64,000 nucleotides of DNA from SpSt-333 sp964371615 (GCA_964371615.1 CAYJMS010000001.1:930001-994000); one strand, 5' to 3'. Shown: positions 35,944 to 45,664, numbered from the stretch's first letter. Numbers and translations are program-made. The notes: a model not told the origin generated them from the letters alone.

Positions 35944-36954
35944 ATGGCGATAACGATCGGTAAAGAATATCATAAGCAACACATCACCGTAGAGTTCTTG
36001 TACGAATCGACTAAGAACAAGGTGAAACTTGATGTCGTTAGCAATGTCGGGATCGAAAACAAGATCAAGGATAAGAATCTTCACCGGCCGGGACTTGCCA
36101 TTGCCGGATACGTAGATCTTTTTACCTACAACCGGGTGCAGGTGTTCGGCAATACGGAAATCCGGTATCTGAAAAGCCTCCCGCTCGATAAGCGTGTTGA
36201 ATCATTCAACACGCTCTTTAAATTTGCTCTTCCCTGTATCGTCGTTACGAACGGAAATTCACTCGATCCGGAATTGGTGACGATTGCCGCTCAGCATACT
36301 GTGCCGGTCTTCAGTTCCCCGTTGGAAACAACGAAGGCGGTCTATTTTTTGGGTGATTTTCTGGATGATCAATTCTCGCCGCAGACGACGATCCACGGTT
36401 CGTTTGTCGACGTCTATGGCATAGGTCTGTTGCTGGCAGGACGATCAGGGATCGGCAAAAGTGAAATCGCCCTGGATCTGGTTGAGAGAGGTCATCGTCT
36501 TGTCTCGGATGATATTGTCAATGTAACAAGGAAAGGAGAGGGAATTTTAATCGGGACCGGAACTGACCTTGTCAAACACTTTATGGAGATACGCGGACTG
36601 GGATTGATTGACGTTCAAAGCATCTTCGGTGTCCGGTCTATCCGGTTCCAAAAACGGATAGAGGTGGTGGTTGAATTAATGGAATGGGAGTCGAACGGCG
36701 AATTTACCAGAACCGGACTCGATCAGGATACGATGACCATTCTGGATGTTGAAATTCCGCACATCATTCTCCCCATATTTCCGGGAAAAAATGTCACGGT
36801 AATAGCGGAAGTGATCGCGCTCAACTATTTATTGAAGCATTATGGTTATGATGCTGCACAGGAATTCTCAAAAAAACTCGAAAAAGTGATTACCCATAAA
36901 ACAAAAGGGAAAGCAAAACGGAATATTGACTATTTTGAGCACGATTTCGAGTAA
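35944..36954 (+). CDS. hprK: HPr kinase/phosphorylase
   Basis: 336 residues. It phosphorylates Ser46-type HPr and controls carbon use or PTS activity. The C-terminal domain has Walker A LLAGRSGIGKSEIALDLVERGHRLVSDD and the HprK signature MEIRGLGLIDVQSIFGVRS. The N-terminal regulatory domain (NRVQVFGNTEIRYL, IVVTNG) is present. Length is normal. No HPr or EI gene is in the window. Confidence 0.96.
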   Translation: MAITIGKEYHKQHITVEFLYESTKNKVKLDVVSNVGIENKIKDKNLHRPGLAIAGYVDLFTYNRVQVFGNTEIRYLKSLPLDKRVESFNTLFKFALPCIVVTNGNSLDPELVTIAAQHTVPVFSSPLETTKAVYFLGDFLDDQFSPQTTIHGSFVDVYGIGLLLAGRSGIGKSEIALDLVERGHRLVSDDIVNVTRKGEGILIGTGTDLVKHFMEIRGLGLIDVQSIFGVRSIRFQKRIEVVVELMEWESNGEFTRTGLDQDTMTILDVEIPHIILPIFPGKNVTVIAEVIALNYLLKHYGYDAAQEFSKKLEKVITHKTKGKAKRNIDYFEHDFE

Positions 36955-36979
36955 ATTCTCTGATTTATTGAACGAATTC

Positions 36980-37008
36980 TTGACATCAAGCCTTAATTTT
37001 TATATTTT
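36980..37008 (+). promoter_or_regulatory. Putative promoter of the M23 peptidase gene
   Basis: TTGACA (36980-36985), then TATATT at 37001 (15-nt spacer) or TATTTT at 37003 (17-nt spacer). It lies ~30 nt before the start codon. Confidence 0.5.
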
Positions 37009-37038
37009 CTTTGCACGTTATACATACTGTAGAGGATT

Positions 37039-38004
37039 GTGTTGTTCACAAAAAGAAAACTATTTTTTTATTCGGAAGAATCCGTCTCCTATATTGAGGC
37101 AAAGGGATATCGGTCGAAATTTACTGCCGTCATTGCCGTAACGACCGTTCTGTTTCTTTCTGCTGCAGGTATCGCCAACAATTATTTTGGCGACTTTCTC
37201 GGTATCGGCTTTAAAACGGCATCCGAGCTTTCCACTGAAAATGCCCTGTTAAAGGAAAAAATCGGTCAGTTAAATACCCGCTTGACGGAATTCTCCGGCG
37301 CATTAAAGGATTTTGCCAATAGCGACAATCAATTAAGAACCGCCGTCAATTTGCCCAAGATTGATATCGAAACTCGTTCCATGGGCATCGGCGGTACCGA
37401 TATCAACACCTACGAAGGATTGGTATCTCCGGATGCTGCAACGATGCTGTCATCCTCTTCGATGCTGCTCGATAAAATCGAAAAAGAAATAGAGCTGCAA
37501 CAGGAAAGTTATCACCAGATTTACAAAAAACAGGAAGAGAACAAAGTATTGTTTTCCAGCCTCCCCGCAATAAAACCGATGAGCGGAACATATACCTATC
37601 ACAGTTTTGGTATGCGTCGCGATCCGTTCCTCGGAACCATGAGACGGCATGAAGGTGTCGACATCCATAATGATATCGGGACGCCGGTCTATGCCACCGG
37701 AGACGGTGTTGTGCAGTATTCCGGTGCAACCGGAAGTTCGTACGGTATCGCTCTCGAGGTGAATCACGGATTCGGTTATAAAACGTGGTATGCACACCTC
37801 TCAAAAGTCGTCGCCCGTTCCGGGCAATATGTCAAACGGGGGCAATTGGTCGCCTATTCCGGAAATACCGGCCGTTCGACGGGACCGCATCTCCATTACG
37901 AAGTGCGCAGGAATGGCGTCCAGCAAAATCCGGTTGAGTACTTCGTCGATGATGTAGACTATGAGAAAATCAGATCTCAACTCGCACGCAACACCGTACA
38001 CTAA
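37039..38004 (+). CDS. M23-family metallopeptidase (membrane-anchored, coiled-coil)
   Basis: 321 residues from GTG 37039; TTG 37042 is an alternative, with AGAGG just upstream. A transmembrane segment (FTAVIAVTTVLFLSAAGIANNYF) and a Leu/Glu-rich coiled-coil linker precede the C-terminal LytM/M23 domain. That domain is SFGMRRDPFLGTMRRHEGVDIHNDIGTPVYATGDG with the H..D pair, and GPHLHYEVRRNG with HLH. The intact His/Asp set suggests an active peptidoglycan endopeptidase. It may act in cell division or envelope turnover. Confidence 0.92.
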   Translation: MLFTKRKLFFYSEESVSYIEAKGYRSKFTAVIAVTTVLFLSAAGIANNYFGDFLGIGFKTASELSTENALLKEKIGQLNTRLTEFSGALKDFANSDNQLRTAVNLPKIDIETRSMGIGGTDINTYEGLVSPDAATMLSSSSMLLDKIEKEIELQQESYHQIYKKQEENKVLFSSLPAIKPMSGTYTYHSFGMRRDPFLGTMRRHEGVDIHNDIGTPVYATGDGVVQYSGATGSSYGIALEVNHGFGYKTWYAHLSKVVARSGQYVKRGQLVAYSGNTGRSTGPHLHYEVRRNGVQQNPVEYFVDDVDYEKIRSQLARNTVH

Positions 38005-38029
38005 CAATCGATAAAAAGGTTTTTACGCA

Positions 38030-38254
38030 ATGATCTGGACTATGGAACTGGCCTCGTATCTTGAAGATGCGCCGTGGCCTGCGACGAAAGAGGAACTGAT
38101 TGACTATGCTATCCGTTCCGGTTCCCCGCCGGAAGTGATTGAAAATCTCAATGAGCTCGAGGATGCGGAGGAACCGTATGAAAGCATTGAAGATATTTGG
38201 CCGGACTACCCGACAGGGGAAGATTTTTTTTACGAAGACGAAAACGATTATTAA
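38030..38254 (+). CDS. DUF2795 small acidic protein
   Basis: 74 residues. It shows LASYLEDAPWPATKEELIDYAIRSGSPPEVIENLNEL, the DUF2795 signature, followed by an acidic tail with Asp, Glu and Tyr (EDIWPDYPTGEDFFYEDEND). These small acidic proteins accompany housekeeping operons in FCB genomes; function is unknown. It starts 25 nt after the M23 gene. Confidence 0.85.
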   Translation: MIWTMELASYLEDAPWPATKEELIDYAIRSGSPPEVIENLNELEDAEEPYESIEDIWPDYPTGEDFFYEDENDY

Positions 38255-38260
38255 TTACGT

Positions 38261-40396
38261 GTGAATGTGAATATATTTTTCCAAACCCAGCATCCGCAAT
38301 GCTGGGTTTTTTATTGGATTGAACGGTCGCACTCCGGCAAAAGACTTCTGCTGTCGCTCCGGAAGGGCCTGTGCCGAAATCTGTTTTTTCTGCTGCTTGT
38401 TGTTTCTGTCACCGCTGCACAACAATCCGATTCGAGACCTCCGGCGCCGGAGATCTCTGACGTATGGATCATCGTCGATAAAGATTTTACAGAAGCGCAG
38501 ATCGATGAACAGATAGTCACCAAATCCACGCCTTGGGGACCGTTAATCTTTCTCAATGAACACATCAGTTCGAACTTTGGAGCCCCGCGACGTTTTTATA
38601 ATCCGCTGACATTTTACAACGACATCGATCACCTGTATGATTATTTCGGAGATCTCGGATATTTCACGGCGGTCATCGATACCGGCACGGTCTATTCCGA
38701 CGATCTGACTCAGATTGCAGTGACAATCGATATTTCGGTCGGTCCCCGTTCGGTGATCGATTCGCTACGATTGGAAGGACTTCCGGAGCATGACAACGAG
38801 ATTATCGCAGCGATCGGTCAGGGTGCGTTGTTGGGAATCGGAAAGCCGTTCATCAAACGGTATGTTTTCGATGAGCAAACCAGGATTCTGGAAGTGCTCG
38901 GCAGCAACGGTTATCCACTTGCGACGGTGGACAGCGTTTCGATGAAACGCTATGCCTCTACGGGCAATGTAGCGGTTTTTATGAAATTCAGAACGGGAGA
39001 ACGGTATGTTTTCGGGGAAACGGACATCCAGAACGATGGTTCCACTGTTGAAACCGAAATCATTACAAATCAGATCGACTATCGCTTGGGTGAATTCTTT
39101 GATGAACGGAAGCGAGCGACGAGTGAACAGAACCTGAACAGGCTCGGACTTTTTGAGAATGCTAATATCCGATCGAATTTTACGGTGGACAGTACCGGAA
39201 CGGCCGTTGCAAATATGGCGGTTTCCTTCCGTACGCTCGAATTTCAGGAAGTGACACCGGAATTTCTCGTGCTCAGTGAGAATAATGAACTTTTCTCTAC
39301 CGGTCTGGGACTAGGATATAAACACAGGAATTTTTTCGGCGGTGCACGCAACTTCTCCATTACTGCCAGAGGCAGGGTGAACAGGCTCGAAGAATTGAAC
39401 TTTTCCCGAGTGTTCGAAAACGGATTAAGCGAACCGACGCTATTTTCGAAGGCAGACATACAATCACAATTGGTCTTTCCGTATTTTTACAGCAACAAGA
39501 CGTCGGCCAGTATTACGCTGACCGGAGAGTCAGAAAAACAAAAAAGTTACCGGCTGAACACGCTGCGAGCGAAGATCGCATTTACGACAAAGTTCGCGAC
39601 CTTTACCACCGGCATTACGGATTTCAATATAGAACGGGTCGATCCTCAATTTGAAATACCGGGTGATGTCCGTCCGGAAGATTCGACAAAACAGTTCAAC
39701 TTCATCGAAGCGTTTACACTTCAACGAAATAAGACCAACAATATTTTCTCGCCAACGGAGGGGTTTTTTCATTCTGCCGCCATCGAAGAGGCCGGCGTGA
39801 TATCACGTGCAGCCGGAGGATTTAACCTTCCGTATTCGGAGTACGTAAAACTGGCGGTGCTTGTGAAACATTTCTTCTCCGATGACGACAATCCGTCGAT
39901 GGTTTACGGAGTGAAGTTCCAGGGTGGCCTTGCATATCTGTATAATAAGGATAATCCCACACCGGTGCCGTTACCCCGCAGATTTTTTGTCGGCGGCTCC
40001 GGCAGTGTTCGTGGGTGGAAAGATAAGCAGCTCTCCGCATTCGGCACCGACATCATCGGCGGCAACATAGCATTTGAGGGGAGCGTAGAAAACCGATGGC
40101 AGATTTATCCGTATGAACGGAATTTCCTTTTCTTGAATCTGAAGAATGTGTGGATGGTAACATTCCTCGATTACGGGAATACATGGTACCGGACATCGGA
40201 TGTCAAACTGCGGGACGTTGCCGCTGCTGTCGGATTCGGTGTTCGGTATGAAACATTCGTCGGACCGTTCCGATTCGATGTTGCCTGGCGTCTGTACGAC
40301 CCAAAACAACCGGCGGGTCAACAATGGTTGTATGAGCAGTCGTTTTTCAGGAATTCTTTTTCACTGGTACACTTTGGAATCGGGCATGCATTCTAA
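38261..40396 (+). CDS. Omp85-family outer-membrane protein (BamA/TamA-like); start uncertain
   Basis: The open frame gives 711 residues from GTG 38261, but the true N-terminus is probably ~20 codons later. A signal peptide (SLRKGLCRNLFFLLLVVSVTAA) is in frame after the terminator hairpin at 38284-38312, yet no ATG/GTG/TTG occurs between the hairpin and the signal peptide. Downstream are POTRA-like repeats (RSVIDSLRLEGL, RYVFGETDIQND) and the Omp85 barrel with the RGW motif in GGSGSVRGWKDKQL. It ends in FGIGHAF, a terminal Phe as in BAM substrates. Such proteins insert outer-membrane proteins or export adhesins. The 3' end overlaps holB by 11 nt. Confidence 0.85.
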   Translation: MNVNIFFQTQHPQCWVFYWIERSHSGKRLLLSLRKGLCRNLFFLLLVVSVTAAQQSDSRPPAPEISDVWIIVDKDFTEAQIDEQIVTKSTPWGPLIFLNEHISSNFGAPRRFYNPLTFYNDIDHLYDYFGDLGYFTAVIDTGTVYSDDLTQIAVTIDISVGPRSVIDSLRLEGLPEHDNEIIAAIGQGALLGIGKPFIKRYVFDEQTRILEVLGSNGYPLATVDSVSMKRYASTGNVAVFMKFRTGERYVFGETDIQNDGSTVETEIITNQIDYRLGEFFDERKRATSEQNLNRLGLFENANIRSNFTVDSTGTAVANMAVSFRTLEFQEVTPEFLVLSENNELFSTGLGLGYKHRNFFGGARNFSITARGRVNRLEELNFSRVFENGLSEPTLFSKADIQSQLVFPYFYSNKTSASITLTGESEKQKSYRLNTLRAKIAFTTKFATFTTGITDFNIERVDPQFEIPGDVRPEDSTKQFNFIEAFTLQRNKTNNIFSPTEGFFHSAAIEEAGVISRAAGGFNLPYSEYVKLAVLVKHFFSDDDNPSMVYGVKFQGGLAYLYNKDNPTPVPLPRRFFVGGSGSVRGWKDKQLSAFGTDIIGGNIAFEGSVENRWQIYPYERNFLFLNLKNVWMVTFLDYGNTWYRTSDVKLRDVAAAVGFGVRYETFVGPFRFDVAWRLYDPKQPAGQQWLYEQSFFRNSFSLVHFGIGHAF
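38284..38312 (+). terminator. Rho-independent terminator after the DUF2795 gene
   Basis: Perfect 10-bp stem AACCCAGCAT / ATGCTGGGTT with a 5-nt loop and six T's. It ends the M23-DUF2795 unit and sits inside the only canonical start region of the next gene. Confidence 0.9.
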
Positions 40397-41504
40397 TTGG
40401 GATACCGTCATCGGTCAATCGCGCGTAAAGCGCATAGTGCAAACGGCGCTCCGGCAGCGGCGGGTTGCTCATGCGTACCTTTTCTGGGGCAACGAAGGAG
40501 TCGGTGCGGATGCGGTCGCGATTGAATTCGCCAGAACGCTTTTGTGCGATACCGGCATGGAATCTGCCTGCGGCACCTGTCCGAGTTGTAAAAAGATCGA
40601 TACGCTTCAGCATCCTGATCTCAAACTGATATTCCCTCTCCCCGGCGGGGATGGAGAGAAAAATGAAGACGGAGAATCGGTGGATACGGAGGTCATGGAG
40701 GAGATCCGGCGGCAAACAGCGGAGAAAGCACAAAATCCGTACATTCGCATCGAAATTCCTAAGGCGAAGTTTATCCGAATTAAATCTATCCGCGAAATAA
40801 AACGCGAATCGTCGATGAGCAGCACCGAAATGGGGAAAAAAGTCTTTCTCATATTCGACGCCGATGCAATGAACGATGCCGCCGCCAATTCTCTGCTGAA
40901 GATTCTGGAAGAACCGCTGGAGCATGTGCATTTTATATTGACGACATCGCGCAAAGATCAATTACAGCAGACAATCATTTCCCGCTGCCAGCTCATACAT
41001 TGCGGACGGTTGACGGATGATGACATCGCCGGCGCATTGCAACAGCGGGAAAAGGCGGAGAAACAACACGCGCTCTTAGTGTCGCGGTTGGCGGGGGGGA
41101 GTTATCACCGTGCGCTGCAATTATTGAATGAAGATCTCAACCGGTATCGCACCGATGCCGTCGGTTTTCTCCGGAGCGTGCTTGGCCCGTCGCCGCTGCG
41201 ATTTTTCGACGAGCAGGAAGAGTATATGACCGGGAATAAGCGGACTGAAGCAGAAAATTTGCTTATGATGCTGCTCGTTTTCTTCCGCGATGCACTGATT
41301 GTACGCGAGCGAACATCGACGGTGTTCAATGTTGACCAGTCCGCGGATCTCGACAGTTTTGTCGGCAAATTCGGCCACCGGCAGTTGGAACAATGCCTCG
41401 TTGCCGTAGAAAGATCGCTCGAACTTCTGCGAAGAAATGTGTATCTTCCATTGATCATGCTCTCAGTTCTGGTTCACATTCGATCGATACTCGATGCAAA
41501 ATAA
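40386..41504 (+). CDS. holB: DNA polymerase III subunit delta'
   Basis: About 372 residues from ATG 40386; the open frame extends upstream but overlaps the Omp85 gene. It is part of the clamp-loader complex. The N-terminus MHSNWDTVIGQSRVKRIVQTAL and AHAYLFWGNEGVGADAVAIEFA show the degenerate Walker A of delta'. The zinc-binding CGTCPSCKKI, the SRC motif in IISRCQLIHC and NSLLKILEEP are the family hallmarks. It overlaps both neighbours (BamA-like by 11 nt, metG by 11 nt). Confidence 0.9.
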   Translation: MHSNWDTVIGQSRVKRIVQTALRQRRVAHAYLFWGNEGVGADAVAIEFARTLLCDTGMESACGTCPSCKKIDTLQHPDLKLIFPLPGGDGEKNEDGESVDTEVMEEIRRQTAEKAQNPYIRIEIPKAKFIRIKSIREIKRESSMSSTEMGKKVFLIFDADAMNDAAANSLLKILEEPLEHVHFILTTSRKDQLQQTIISRCQLIHCGRLTDDDIAGALQQREKAEKQHALLVSRLAGGSYHRALQLLNEDLNRYRTDAVGFLRSVLGPSPLRFFDEQEEYMTGNKRTEAENLLMMLLVFFRDALIVRERTSTVFNVDQSADLDSFVGKFGHRQLEQCLVAVERSLELLRRNVYLPLIMLSVLVHIRSILDAK

Positions 41505-43557
41505 TTTTAAGAGAATACTTGTCACCGCGGCGCTTCCCTATGCCAACGGCGTCATCCATTTGGGACATTTGGCGGGCTGCTATCTCCCCGCGGACATGTA
41601 CGTTCGTTATCAACGCCTCAAAAAAAGAGAGGTGCTGTTTATCTGCGGTTCCGATGAACACGGCGTCGCCATTACAATTTCTGCAGAGAAAGAAAAAATC
41701 GCGCCGAAACAAATTATCGACCGGTTCCATGCTTTAAACAAAGAGGCATTCGAACGGTTTGGCATGAGTTTCGACAATTACTCCCGCACATCGCTGCCGA
41801 TCCATCACGAAACATCCAAAGAATTTTTTATCGACCTGCTTGAAAAAGGATTCCTCGTTACCAAGGAAGAGGAACAGTTCTACGATGCCGATGCAAACAT
41901 GTATCTGCCGGACAGGTATGTGGAAGGGGTCTGCCCGTACTGCGGTTTTGACAAAGCGCGCGGAGATCAATGCGATAATTGCGGTAAGTATTACAACCAA
42001 TTGGAACTCAAAAAACCCGTCAGTCTTATCAGCGGAAAGACGCCGACGGTAAAGAAGACAAAGCATTGGTATTTCAAACTCGGTTCGTTCCAGCAGCCAT
42101 TGGAACGATATGTCGAATCGCATGCTGGGGAATGGAAAGAAAACGTATTGCAGCAAACCCGCAGCTGGCTGAAGGAAGGCCTGCAGGACCGGGCGGTAAC
42201 GCGCGATTTGACGTGGGGAATACCGGTGCCGCTGGACGATGCGCCGGGAAAAGTGATCTACGTCTGGCTCGAAGCGGTACTCGGGTATATCTCATCGACA
42301 AAAGAGTGGGCGCAGCGGATCGGGCAGCCCGACCGTTGGAAAGAATACTGGAAGGACCATTCGACTCGGTATATTGCGTTTTTGGGCAAGGACAACATCG
42401 TATTCCATACGATCGTTTTCCCTGCAGAATTGATGGCCGCCGGAGGATATATTCTTCCGGATAATGTTCCGGCCAACGAATTCTATAATCTTGAAGGAGA
42501 GAAGTTCTCCAAGAGCCGCGGCCATACCATCGATCTCCTGGATGTCCTTAAACGTTATCCGGCCGATCTGTTCCGGTACGCCATTGCAACGAGCCTGCCC
42601 GAAAATCGCGACTCCGATTTCTATTGGAAAGAATTCCAGGCGAAAACGAACAACGAGCTGGCCGACATATTCGGTAATTTTGTCAACCGGACCGTTACAT
42701 TTGCCGCAAAGAATTTCGAAAACACCGTGCCGCCGCTCGGTCCTTTAAATGAACGTGATGCGCAAATGGTCGCGAATCTGAAACAGGCACCCGCTGCAAT
42801 TGGTGCGCTATTCGATCAGTTCAAGTTCCGTGATGCGACGCTGGAGATCATGAATGTCGCCCGTACGGCTAATAAATATTTTAACGACAGCGAACCGTGG
42901 AAGACAATAAAACATGATCCCGGCCAGTGCGCCACCACCATTAACATCTGTTTGAATATTGTTCATTCGTTGGGTATTTTGTTCTCACCGGTCACGCCGT
43001 TTACATCCGAAAAGGTCTGGAAAACACTGAATATCCCGGCATCACTCAACGACGATCAGTGGAATTCCGCCGGGGAGATGTTCCTCAGAGCAGGCCATGC
43101 ACTGGGAATGGCAGAAATACTATTCACCAAACTGGAGGACAGTGTCATCGAACAGGAATTGTCAAAACTTGCACCGGCGCCGGAACAGCCGGTGACACCG
43201 CAAGCGCCAAAAATTCATTCGCCGCTCAAACCGCAGATAGCGTATGATGATTTTGCGAAAATAGATTTCCGCACGGCGACCGTTATCAGTGCGGAACCTG
43301 TCCCGAAATCGAAAAAGTTGTTGAAAGTGCAGATAGATCTGGGATTCGAACAACGACAAATTGTTGCCGGTATCGCCGAAAAAATATCACCCGAACAGCT
43401 GGTCGGGAAAACGATCATTGTCGTCGCAAATCTTGCGCCGGCAACACTGATGGGGGTTGAATCGAACGGCATGCTTCTGGCAACAGCCGCGGACGGGAAT
43501 AATTTTGCACTGCTCACCACCACTTCAACCGTCGATACAGGAGTCGGAATAAAATGA
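41494..43557 (+). CDS. metG: Methionyl-tRNA synthetase with C-terminal tRNA-binding domain
   Basis: 687 residues. HIGH-type motif VIHLGHLAGCYLPAD, zinc knuckle CPYCGFDKARGDQCDNC, and KFSKSRGH (KMSKS variant). The C-terminal domain (FAKIDFRTATVISAEPVPKSKKLLKVQIDLG, GIAEKISPEQLVGKTIIVVANLAPATLMG) is the Arc1/EMAP-like OB-fold tRNA-binding module present in long bacterial MetRS. The start overlaps holB by 11 nt. Its stop overlaps the hldD ATG by 4 nt. Confidence 0.96.
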   Translation: MQNNFKRILVTAALPYANGVIHLGHLAGCYLPADMYVRYQRLKKREVLFICGSDEHGVAITISAEKEKIAPKQIIDRFHALNKEAFERFGMSFDNYSRTSLPIHHETSKEFFIDLLEKGFLVTKEEEQFYDADANMYLPDRYVEGVCPYCGFDKARGDQCDNCGKYYNQLELKKPVSLISGKTPTVKKTKHWYFKLGSFQQPLERYVESHAGEWKENVLQQTRSWLKEGLQDRAVTRDLTWGIPVPLDDAPGKVIYVWLEAVLGYISSTKEWAQRIGQPDRWKEYWKDHSTRYIAFLGKDNIVFHTIVFPAELMAAGGYILPDNVPANEFYNLEGEKFSKSRGHTIDLLDVLKRYPADLFRYAIATSLPENRDSDFYWKEFQAKTNNELADIFGNFVNRTVTFAAKNFENTVPPLGPLNERDAQMVANLKQAPAAIGALFDQFKFRDATLEIMNVARTANKYFNDSEPWKTIKHDPGQCATTINICLNIVHSLGILFSPVTPFTSEKVWKTLNIPASLNDDQWNSAGEMFLRAGHALGMAEILFTKLEDSVIEQELSKLAPAPEQPVTPQAPKIHSPLKPQIAYDDFAKIDFRTATVISAEPVPKSKKLLKVQIDLGFEQRQIVAGIAEKISPEQLVGKTIIVVANLAPATLMGVESNGMLLATAADGNNFALLTTTSTVDTGVGIK

Positions 43558-44522
43558 TCGTCGTCACCGGGGGAGCCGGTTTTATCGGAAGTGCCATGGT
43601 ATCGAAGCTCAACGAAAAAGGGATCAATGACATCCTCGTTGTCGATGAACTCGGTACATCACCGAAATGGAAGAATCTTGTCGGCAAGCAATTCACCGAT
43701 TATCTCTATAAGGAACATTTTCTGGATGCGCTGCTGGGAGAGCGCCTTCCCAAGATTGATGCCATCATTCATATGGGTGCGAATTCGTCGACAACCGAAA
43801 AGGATGTCGAACACCTGATGGAAAACAACTACCGGTACACCCGTGTGCTGGCGGAATGGTCCGTTCGGAAAAAAACGCGGTTTATCTATGCCAGCAGCGG
43901 TGCGACGTACGGCGACGGCACGCTGGGATTCAGTGACGACGATGCGACGTCGATGACGTTGCGACCGCTCAATGCCTACGGATACTCCAAACAGGTATTC
44001 GACCAGTGGCTAGTGCACAACGGAATGCAGAATAAAGTTGCAGGGATCAAGTTTTTCAATGTCTTTGGCCCGAACGAATATCATAAAGGGGAGATGAAGA
44101 GCCTGGTCTGTAAGGCGTACAACCAGATTCAGGAGATCGGTAAGATCAGATTGTTTAAATCGTATAGGCCGGAGTATAAACACGGTGAGCAGGTGCGTGA
44201 TTTTGTCTATATAAAAGATTGCACCGATGTAATGTGGTGGCTCTTGAATTCGCCAAAAATCAACGGCATCTTCAATCTCGGTACGGGAACCGCCAGGACT
44301 TGGAATGATCTGGCAAAAGCAATTTTTGCAGCATTGGGTACGGTGCCGAACATCGAATATATCGAAATGCCGGATGAACTCCGCGGAGCCTATCAATACC
44401 ATACGGAAGCCGATACACGAAAGATTTTTGCGGCGGGGTGCCCCGTTACGTTCAGATCGCTTGAGGATTCGGTGAAGGACTACGTGCAGCAGTACCTTCA
44501 TCCGGAACTCCGGTATCTCTAA
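43554..44522 (+). CDS. hldD: ADP-L-glycero-D-manno-heptose-6-epimerase
   Basis: 322 residues, an extended short-chain dehydrogenase. NAD(P) motif TGGAGFIGS, MGANSSTTEKDVEHLMENNYRYT, and the catalytic YxxxK in NAYGYSKQVFDQW. The later GPNEYHKGEMKSLVCKAYNQI and DFVYIKDCTDVMWWLL fit HldD/RfaD, which makes the heptose precursor of the LPS core. Its presence supports a Gram-negative envelope with LPS. Confidence 0.94.
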   Translation: MIVVTGGAGFIGSAMVSKLNEKGINDILVVDELGTSPKWKNLVGKQFTDYLYKEHFLDALLGERLPKIDAIIHMGANSSTTEKDVEHLMENNYRYTRVLAEWSVRKKTRFIYASSGATYGDGTLGFSDDDATSMTLRPLNAYGYSKQVFDQWLVHNGMQNKVAGIKFFNVFGPNEYHKGEMKSLVCKAYNQIQEIGKIRLFKSYRPEYKHGEQVRDFVYIKDCTDVMWWLLNSPKINGIFNLGTGTARTWNDLAKAIFAALGTVPNIEYIEMPDELRGAYQYHTEADTRKIFAAGCPVTFRSLEDSVKDYVQQYLHPELRYL

Positions 44523-44586
44523 TGCAGAGGCGAATACCCGTGGAGGAAATGTTTATTTTTCAATTACCAATACGAAGGACACAGCA

Positions 44587-45618
44587 ATGAAGAAGAAAAA
44601 TCTACTGAATGAAACTGTTCGACAGGTAGATGCCACATCGTTTGATTCCACCAAGATCATCGACGCCATGCGCGACATGTCGTTCAGTTCGCGCGATACT
44701 GCACGGGCGACCGATATCTTTGCCAAGATGATCGGCAATAAGAACTGCACGATCTTTCTTTCGCTGGCGGGAAGCACCAGTGCCGGCGGCTGCATGAATG
44801 TGTATGCCGACATGATCAAGTACAATATGATTGACGCCGTCGTGGCGACGGGGGCCTCAATCGTCGACATGGATTTTTTTGAAGGACTCGGTTTCAAGCA
44901 TTACAAAGGGACGCCGTCGATCGATGATTCCATGCTGCGGAAAAATTATGTGGACCGTATCTACGATACCTACATCGACGAAAAAGAACTCCAGGCTTGT
45001 GACAGCACAGTCAAGAGCATCGCCGATATGCTGGATCCCCGTCCGTATTCCTCCCGCGAATTCATCATTGAAATGGGCAAATACCTGAAGAAGTACGGAA
45101 AGAAGAAACATTCGTTGGTGCAGTTGGCCTATGAGCATAATGTCCCGATCTTCTGTCCGGCATTCACCGACTCCAGCGCCGGATTCGGCCTGGTGTTGCA
45201 TCAGCATGAGCGGATGAAACAAGGCAAACCGTACGTCTCCATCGATTCGGTGAAGGATTTTTACGAACTGACACAAATCAAGATGAAGGCAAAGACCTCC
45301 GGATTGTTTATGATCGGCGGAGGAGTGCCGAAAAACTTCGTCCAGGATACGGTCGTCTGTGCCGAAGTGCTCGGAGTCGATGTGCCGATGCACCAGTATG
45401 CGATCCAGATTACGGTAGCCGATGTGCGCGACGGCGCCTGTTCGAGCTCAACGCTGAAAGAAGCAAGTTCCTGGGGAAAAGTTGATACAGTATTCGAACA
45501 AATGGTCTATGCCGAAGCGACAACGGTTGTTCCTCTAATATTCAGTTACCTGTACCATAATACGAACTGGAAAAAGAGGAAGAAGTTCGAATGGACGAAG
45601 TTGTTCAATAAGAAATAA
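44587..45618 (+). CDS. Deoxyhypusine synthase-like protein
   Basis: 343 residues. The fold and motifs of the deoxyhypusine/homospermidine synthase family are seen: TIFLSLAGSTSAGGCMNVYADMIKYNMIDAVVATGASIVDMDFFEGLG, PIFCPAFTDSSAGFGL, and KEASSWGKVDTVFEQMVYAEAT with the Lys of WGK at the position of the imine-forming lysine. Bacteria lack eIF5A. Such homologues are thought to make polyamines (homospermidine, spermidine analogues) by the same NAD-dependent aminobutyl-transfer chemistry. The exact product is not predictable. A strong terminator follows. Confidence 0.86.
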   Translation: MKKKNLLNETVRQVDATSFDSTKIIDAMRDMSFSSRDTARATDIFAKMIGNKNCTIFLSLAGSTSAGGCMNVYADMIKYNMIDAVVATGASIVDMDFFEGLGFKHYKGTPSIDDSMLRKNYVDRIYDTYIDEKELQACDSTVKSIADMLDPRPYSSREFIIEMGKYLKKYGKKKHSLVQLAYEHNVPIFCPAFTDSSAGFGLVLHQHERMKQGKPYVSIDSVKDFYELTQIKMKAKTSGLFMIGGGVPKNFVQDTVVCAEVLGVDVPMHQYAIQITVADVRDGACSSSTLKEASSWGKVDTVFEQMVYAEATTVVPLIFSYLYHNTNWKKRKKFEWTKLFNKK

Positions 45619-45627
45619 TGGAAGTAG

Positions 45628-45663
45628 AAAGAAGCCCTTTGACGACAAAGGGCTTCTTTGTTT
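45628..45663 (+). terminator. Rho-independent terminator after the DHS-like gene
   Basis: AAAGAAGCCCTTT / AAAGGGCTTCTTT perfect 13-bp stem with a 6-nt loop and a following T-rich run. Confidence 0.93.
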
Positions 45664-45664
45664 G

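Noticed and set aside
40200..40385. N-terminal extension of holB into the Omp85-like gene
   Set aside because: No similarity to delta' in this part; ATG 40386 gives the family N-terminus.
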